Positions 6,069-9,338 of a DNA stretch of 9,338 nucleotides are shown piece after piece. The position numbers and the translations under genes were made by a program. The DNA is from an uncultured Eubacteriales bacterium. GTDB taxonomy: Bacteria > Bacillota > Clostridia > Oscillospirales > Oscillospiraceae. The stretch covers positions 1 to 9,338 of the forward strand of contig USIH01000077.1 in assembly GCA_900554705.1 (NCBI GenBank), written 5' to 3'. Every line of letters begins with the position of its first letter. The stretch's first letter is position 1. The notes below the pieces were generated by a model. That model worked only from the letters and a program-made list of their open reading frames with translations. It ran no database searches and was not told the origin of the DNA.

Positions 6069-7652
6069 TTACAGCGCCGCGAGGATGGCCTCGGCGCAGC
6101 GCATACCGTCCACGGCAGCCGACAGGATGCCTCCGGCATAGCCCGCGCCCTCCCCGCAAGGATAGAGGCCGCGCAGCGTGCTTTGCAGGTCATCGCCGCG
6201 CAGAATACGCACCGGCGAAGAGCTGCGCGTCTCCGGCGCGGTCAAAAGCGCCTGCGGGTCGGCAAAGCCGCAAAGCGTCTTGTCCAGCGTGCGCAGCGCC
6301 TGTTCGAGCGTCTGGGTCAGCCGTGTCGGAAGCAGCGCGTGCAGGTCGCAGAGCGTCACGGCGGGGCGGTAGGTCGCGTGCACCTCACTCTCCTGCCGCG
6401 AAGGACGGTGGGCAAGGAAATCGCCGACCGTCTGCGCGGGCGCGTGGTAATTCTCCCCGCCGAGCACAAAGGCGCGCCTTTCGATCTCCTCCTGCCAGAG
6501 CATCCCGCCCAGCGCGCCCGCGTAGGGAAAGTCCTCCGGATGGAGCGTGACCAGCAGCGCCGCGTTTGCGTTTTCACCGTCGCGCGCGGCATAGCTCATG
6601 CCGTTGGTCACAACACCGCCAATCTGAGACGCGGCGGCGACCACATGGCCGCCCGGGCACATACAGAAGGTATAGGCCGACGTGCCGTCCGGCAGGTGGC
6701 AGGCGAGCTTATAGTCTGCGGGCGGCAGCAACGCCGTGCGCGGCGCGCCGTACTGCGCGCGGTCGATCGACGTCTGCCTGTGCTCAATGCGGACTCCCAT
6801 GGAAAAGGGCTTCGGCTCCATCGGGACGCCCAGCTGCGACAGATAACGGAAGGTGTCGCGCGCGCTGTGGCCGATGGCAAGGATCAGGCGCGTGCAGGCA
6901 AGCGAGACCGTCTCGCCGCCGGACTGATAGTCCAGCCCCGTCAGGCATCCGTCCTGACTGTGCAGGGCGGTGAGCTTTGCGCCGAAGCGCACCTCGCCGC
7001 CCAAGGCGATCACCCGCGCACGCAGATTTTGCACAACATGATAGAGCACGTCCGTCCCGACGTGCGGTTTTGCATCGTAGCAGATGGCCTCGTCCGCGCC
7101 AAAATGCACAAACTGCTCCAGCACCCATCTGCCGCGCGCATCCTTTGTTCCGGTGTGGAGCTTGCCGTCGGAAAAGGTGCCCGCGCCCCCCTCGCCGAAC
7201 TGCACGTTGCTCTCCGGATCCAGCGCGCCGCCGCGCCAGAAGGTCTCGACCTTCTCGCGTCTCTGGGGCGCGGCATCCCCGCGCTCCAAAACGATCGGGC
7301 GCAATCCCGCCCTCGCCAGCACCAGCGCCGCGAACATTCCGGCAGGGCCGAAGCCGACGATCACCGGCCGATCCGCGCAGCTTTTTTTCGGTATGCGGTA
7401 GTAATACGGCTCCTGTTTCGTGATCTTCGCGCTGCGGACGGAGCGAAGGACGCGTCCTTCCCCGCTGCGCAGCGTGACATCGACGGTATAAGTCCAGAAC
7501 AGCTCCGGCTTTTTCCGCGCGTCGAGCGACCGCCGAAAGATCTTGAGCGAAGCAATCTCGGAGCTTTTGACGCGGAGCGCCTGCGCGGCAAGAAACAGCA
7601 GCGCGTTTTTGTCGTGTTCGACCGGTAAGGTCAGATCCCGTATCCGTATCAT
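6069..7652 (-). CDS. FAD-dependent dehydrogenase, COG2509 family
   Basis: The 527-residue protein is full length for COG2509, a family of flavoproteins with unknown substrate. About 95 N-terminal residues precede a Rossmann FAD-binding site, VIVGFGPAGMFAAL (97-110, with GxGxxG at 100-105), and the ribose-binding acid is E123 in LERG. Further family-typical stretches are FGEGGAGTFSDGKL (152-165), LAIGHSARDTF (258-268), FCMCPGG (329-335), ETRSSSPVRI (474-483) and GEGAGYAGGI (500-509), the last closing the FAD site. No transmembrane segment is seen, so it should be cytoplasmic. ATG at 7652 is chosen because it forms an ATGA overlap with the upstream flavoprotein stop and has GAGGA 7 bases before it. 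An extension to 7700 lacks support. It is presumably co-translated with that upstream gene. Confidence 0.92.
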   Translation of the reverse strand: MIRIRDLTLPVEHDKNALLFLAAQALRVKSSEIASLKIFRRSLDARKKPELFWTYTVDVTLRSGEGRVLRSVRSAKITKQEPYYYRIPKKSCADRPVIVGFGPAGMFAALVLARAGLRPIVLERGDAAPQRREKVETFWRGGALDPESNVQFGEGGAGTFSDGKLHTGTKDARGRWVLEQFVHFGADEAICYDAKPHVGTDVLYHVVQNLRARVIALGGEVRFGAKLTALHSQDGCLTGLDYQSGGETVSLACTRLILAIGHSARDTFRYLSQLGVPMEPKPFSMGVRIEHRQTSIDRAQYGAPRTALLPPADYKLACHLPDGTSAYTFCMCPGGHVVAAASQIGGVVTNGMSYAARDGENANAALLVTLHPEDFPYAGALGGMLWQEEIERRAFVLGGENYHAPAQTVGDFLAHRPSRQESEVHATYRPAVTLCDLHALLPTRLTQTLEQALRTLDKTLCGFADPQALLTAPETRSSSPVRILRGDDLQSTLRGLYPCGEGAGYAGGILSAAVDGMRCAEAILAAL

Positions 7653-8839
7653 CGTTCCGTCCTCATTTCTCCGGCAAGTCGGCCGGACGCCCATGACCAT
7701 TGCAGATTATAGCCGCCGCAGTCGCCGTCGATGTCCAGCACCTCTCCGGCGGCGTAAAGGCCGGAGCAAAGGCGGCTCTCCATCGTCCGGTCGAAAAACT
7801 CCGACGTGCGCACGCCGCCCGCCGTGACCTGCGCGCTTTCCATTCCCATCGTGCCGCTCACCGGCAGGGAAAAGCGCTTGACGCATCGGGCGACCGATGC
7901 AAGTGCGGCGGCGCTCAGTTCGCCGCAGGGCGTCTCCAGTCGTTCGCCCGCCGCACGCACGAGCACGCGACCCAGCCGGTTATGGAGGATGCCCGTCAGC
8001 AGATCCTCCGCACGCAGCGCAGGCAGCGCGGCGGCACGCGCAAGCAGAAGCGCCTGCACGCTCTGCGCCGTGTGATCCGGCAAAAGATCGAGCGTAAGCG
8101 CGCCGCCGCCCGCCGCGGCGATCGCGCCGGAAAGCTCGAAGATCGCGGGCCCGCTGACACCGTAATCCGTAAACTGCACCTCCCCCGTGACCACGTCGCC
8201 GCCGTAGGTCACGCGTGCGTTGCAGCGCACGCCCTTGAGCGCCCGAACAAAGGTCGTGTCGGTCTTGATCTGCACGAGCGAGGGGAGGAGCTTCGTGCGG
8301 CTGTGCCCCAGCGCGCCGAGCAGGCGGTAGCCGGAATCCGTGCCGCCGAGCTTTCCTCCGGCGAGGCCGCCCGCGCAGACGATCGCCCGATCCGCGCGGA
8401 AGGTATCCTGCGCACAGTACGCCGTAAATCCGTTCTCCTTCTGAAGCGACAAAATTTCCGTACCGGTCAGGATCGTCACGTTTTTCCGCTGCTCCAGCGT
8501 CAGGCGCAGCACATCGAGCACGCTGTTGGCGCTGTCGCTGTAGGGATAGACGCGGCCGGAAGGCTCCTGCACCGTAAGAAGACCCAGCTGCTGAAAATAG
8601 CGTCTGGTCTCCTCCGCACCGAAACGCGCGAGCGCAAAGCGGCAAAACTCCGGCGCCTGCCCATGGTAATGCGACACGTCCGCGTGCATATTGGTCAGGT
8701 TGCAGCGGCCGTTTCCCGTGGCAAGCAGCTTGCGGCCAAGCCGCGCCTGCCGCTCGAAGAGCAGCACCTCGTGCGTCTCCGACGCCGTTAGCGCCGCGAT
8801 CATGCCCGACGCGCCGCCGCCGACGATCATCACCCTCAT
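7649..8839 (-). CDS. HI0933/YtfP/BaiN-like FAD-dependent oxidoreductase
   Basis: The 396-residue protein is the normal length for the HI0933-like (COG2081) flavoproteins. It opens with a Rossmann motif, VMIVGGGASGMIAA (3-16), followed by ER (29-30). The family signatures KLLATGNGRCNLTN (37-50), GRVYPYSDSANSVLDVL (95-111), TAGGV (339-343) and YAAGEVLDIDGDCGGYNLQ (362-380) are all present. Family members bind FAD. Databases often name them BaiN after a Clostridium scindens bile-acid protein, but no bai genes are nearby, so that role should not be assumed. ATG 8839 has an excellent AAGGAGG (8848-8854) 8 bases upstream, so a longer reading to 8983 is rejected. It is the first gene of a two-gene operon with COG2509 and is transcribed divergently from the DUF896 gene. 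Confidence 0.92.
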   Translation of the reverse strand: MRVMIVGGGASGMIAALTASETHEVLLFERQARLGRKLLATGNGRCNLTNMHADVSHYHGQAPEFCRFALARFGAEETRRYFQQLGLLTVQEPSGRVYPYSDSANSVLDVLRLTLEQRKNVTILTGTEILSLQKENGFTAYCAQDTFRADRAIVCAGGLAGGKLGGTDSGYRLLGALGHSRTKLLPSLVQIKTDTTFVRALKGVRCNARVTYGGDVVTGEVQFTDYGVSGPAIFELSGAIAAAGGGALTLDLLPDHTAQSVQALLLARAAALPALRAEDLLTGILHNRLGRVLVRAAGERLETPCGELSAAALASVARCVKRFSLPVSGTMGMESAQVTAGGVRTSEFFDRTMESRLCSGLYAAGEVLDIDGDCGGYNLQWSWASGRLAGEMRTER

Positions 8840-8863
8840 TTCGCTCGCCTCCTTTTTCCGTAT

Positions 8864-8892
8864 ATTATAGCGGATTTTGCGGTTCACGGCAA
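8864..8892 (-). promoter_or_regulatory. SigA-type promoter of the flavoprotein operon
   Basis: On the minus strand a perfect TATAAT (8864-8869) lies 17 bases from TTGCCG (8887-8892, four of six to TTGACA). The start of transcription would fall near 8857, only a few bases before the AAGGAGG ribosome site (8848-8854), so the leader would be very short (about 18 bases). Confidence 0.7.
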
Positions 8893-8898
8893 GTACTT
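8891..8898. promoter_or_regulatory. Palindrome between divergent -35 boxes
   Basis: AAGTACTT (8891-8898) is a perfect 8-bp palindrome, overlapped by CAAG-N5-CTTG (8890-8902). It occupies the space between the two -35 elements, a position from which a bound regulator could act on both promoters. No known operator family is matched, and it is not the CGAAC-N4-GTTCG LexA box of Bacillus. It may be chance. Confidence 0.25.
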
Positions 8899-8899
8899 C

Positions 8900-8928
8900 T
8901 TGACAGTGACGCACGATTTGGATAAGAT
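8900..8928 (+). promoter_or_regulatory. Near-consensus SigA promoter of the DUF896 gene
   Basis: TTGACA (8900-8905) is a perfect -35. After an optimal 17-base spacer comes TAAGAT (8923-8928), five of six to TATAAT. Transcription would start near 8935, giving a leader of about 24 bases. The -35 is back to back with that of the divergent flavoprotein promoter, 7 bases away. The two may share control. Confidence 0.82.
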
Positions 8929-8958
8929 AGAAAAAACAAACACTGGAGTTGACCGCAA

Positions 8959-9165
8959 ATGACCATGGAAGAAACCGTCGCACGCATCAATGCCTTGGCG
9001 CGCAAAGCTAAAAGCGAAGGTCTGACGCCGGAAGAGACGCAGGAGCGCGACCGACTGCGCAAGCGCTACATTGCCTCCGTCCGCCAGAACCTGACCGCGC
9101 AGCTGGACAACACCTACCTTCTGCGCCCTGACGGGACAAAAGAGAAGTTAAAGCCGAAAGAATAA
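8959..9165 (+). CDS. DUF896 / UPF0291 (YnzC-like) protein
   Basis: This 68-residue hydrophilic protein matches the DUF896 family in length and pattern: VARINALARKAKSEGLTPEE (7-26), then RDRLRKRYIASVRQNL (30-45), then a short tail with LLRPDGTKEKLKPKE. The family folds as a two-helix hairpin. In Bacillus subtilis ynzC lies in the SOS-controlled yneA operon, but its biochemical role is unknown. ATG 8959 is preferred over ATG 8965 because GGAG (8945-8948) is 10 bases upstream of it and 16 from the other. It is a single-gene unit with its own strong promoter and a hairpin overlapping its stop codon. No LexA box is evident, so SOS control is not supported here. Confidence 0.9.
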   Translation: MTMEETVARINALARKAKSEGLTPEETQERDRLRKRYIASVRQNLTAQLDNTYLLRPDGTKEKLKPKE

Positions 9166-9203
9166 ACGAAACCGGGGAGACAGCAGTCTCCCCGGTTTCG
9201 TTT
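9164..9203 (+). terminator. Strong hairpin terminator of the DUF896 gene
   Basis: AAACGAAACCGGGGAGAC (9164-9181) pairs perfectly with GTCTCCCCGGTTTCGTTT (9186-9203) around an AGCA loop. This 18-bp stem starts inside the stop codon. The distal arm ends TTTCGTTT in place of a pure T-run, and the proximal arm mirrors it with A residues. It should terminate rightward transcripts and may work in both directions. Confidence 0.85.
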
Positions 9204-9236
9204 CAGACTGTCAAAAAAGTCCGTAACCGTCAAAAT
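9203..9236 (-). repeat. 34-bp inverted repeat, right copy
   Basis: This is the exact reverse complement of bases 9-42, directly after the DUF896 terminator stem (sharing its last T). It contains GACT (9206-9209) and AGTC (9218-9221), which could form a small hairpin, and two GTCAAAA units (9210-9216 and 9229-9235). Identity with the left copy ends abruptly on both sides, since the flanking hairpins differ. Confidence 0.85.
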
Positions 9237-9301
9237 AGACTAATTTTTTAAGAAAATTGGCCGTGAGATTGTAATATAAACAATCGGTAATTTTTGAACT
9301 T

Positions 9302-9331
9302 TTGCAAGTTAAAAGCGGATTTATTTATAAT
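9302..9331 (+). promoter_or_regulatory. Possible promoter of a gene beyond the right edge
   Basis: A perfect TATAAT (9326-9331) lies 18 bases after TTGCAA (9302-9307, four of six to TTGACA), within the AT-rich last ~100 bases. It could drive a rightward gene starting outside the window. High A/T content makes chance matches likely. Confidence 0.35.
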
Positions 9332-9338
9332 AATTTTG

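Noticed and set aside
5457..7628. Open frame of 723 codons on the plus strand across recD2, the small gene and COG2509
   Set aside because: It runs antisense through three genes and an intergenic gap and encodes an Arg/Ala/Gln-rich sequence without domains. The opposite strand has complete recognised families.
7700..8791. Open frame of 363 codons on the plus strand opposite the HI0933-like gene
   Set aside because: It is a shadow of a strongly supported flavoprotein, with no domain or Shine-Dalgarno sequence.
7649..8839. Bile-acid 7-dehydroxylation enzyme (BaiN)
   Set aside because: The family name is often transferred automatically. No other bai genes are present and the motifs only support a generic HI0933-like flavoprotein.
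8885..8928. LexA/SOS box controlling the DUF896 gene
   Set aside because: No GAAC-N4-GTTC type sequence is present in the promoter region; only a single GTTC/GAAC half-like element occurs.
8840..8983. N-terminal extension of the HI0933-like protein
   Set aside because: The extension precedes the GGGASG FAD motif, overlaps both divergent promoters and the start of DUF896, and the ATG at 8839 has an ideal AAGGAGG.
9..9236. The terminal inverted repeats as ends of a transposon or integron
   Set aside because: No transposase, integrase or resolvase lies between them, the enclosed genes are housekeeping-like, and no target-site duplication is visible.

Overview
The window looks like the chromosome of a GC-rich member of the Firmicutes, most likely an Oscillospiraceae/Ruminococcaceae-type Clostridia. 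The gene families support this: RecD2, a ComFC-type protein, an MreB/Mbl homologue, a UPF0291/DUF896 (YnzC) protein and paired HI0933-like and COG2509 flavoproteins. So do the Shine-Dalgarno sequences, the SigA-type promoters and the use of TTG or GTG starts. This placement is inference, because there is no rRNA or other marker gene. Coding DNA is about 60% GC by eye. The last ~100 bases are very AT-rich.

Layout: there are eight coding genes, seven on the minus strand and one on the plus strand. Reading the minus strand from right to left, a divergent promoter region (about 8840-8958) drives a HI0933/YtfP/BaiN-like flavoprotein (7649-8839). This is translationally coupled through an ATGA overlap to a COG2509 FAD-dependent dehydrogenase (6069-7652). 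After a 104-base gap holding a perfect AT-rich palindrome comes a tight cluster: a small one-TM protein (5614-5964), the RecD2 helicase (3429-5633), a ComFC-like phosphoribosyltransferase-fold protein (2770-3432), an MreB/Mbl-type actin homologue (1734-2765) and a membrane-anchored NodB-type polysaccharide deacetylase (77-1717). Overlaps or gaps of 4-16 bases imply one operon. On the plus strand a near-consensus promoter drives a 68-residue DUF896 protein (8959-9165), which ends in a strong hairpin.

How the genes may work together: the lower operon joins DNA processing (RecD2, and ComFC, known for transformation) to cell shape and wall (MreB-like filament, extracytoplasmic deacetylase). The DUF896 family is linked to the SOS operon in Bacillus. 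The flavoproteins look like redox housekeeping genes of unknown substrate.

The most unusual non-coding signal is a 34-bp perfect inverted repeat, with copies at positions 9-42 and 9203-9236. Each copy lies just 3' of the hairpin that ends an outward-facing transcription unit, so the tail is identical although the two hairpins differ. No mobile element, CRISPR array, defence system, tRNA or rRNA is visible. The gene content is otherwise ordinary and no clearly novel multi-gene system can be claimed.
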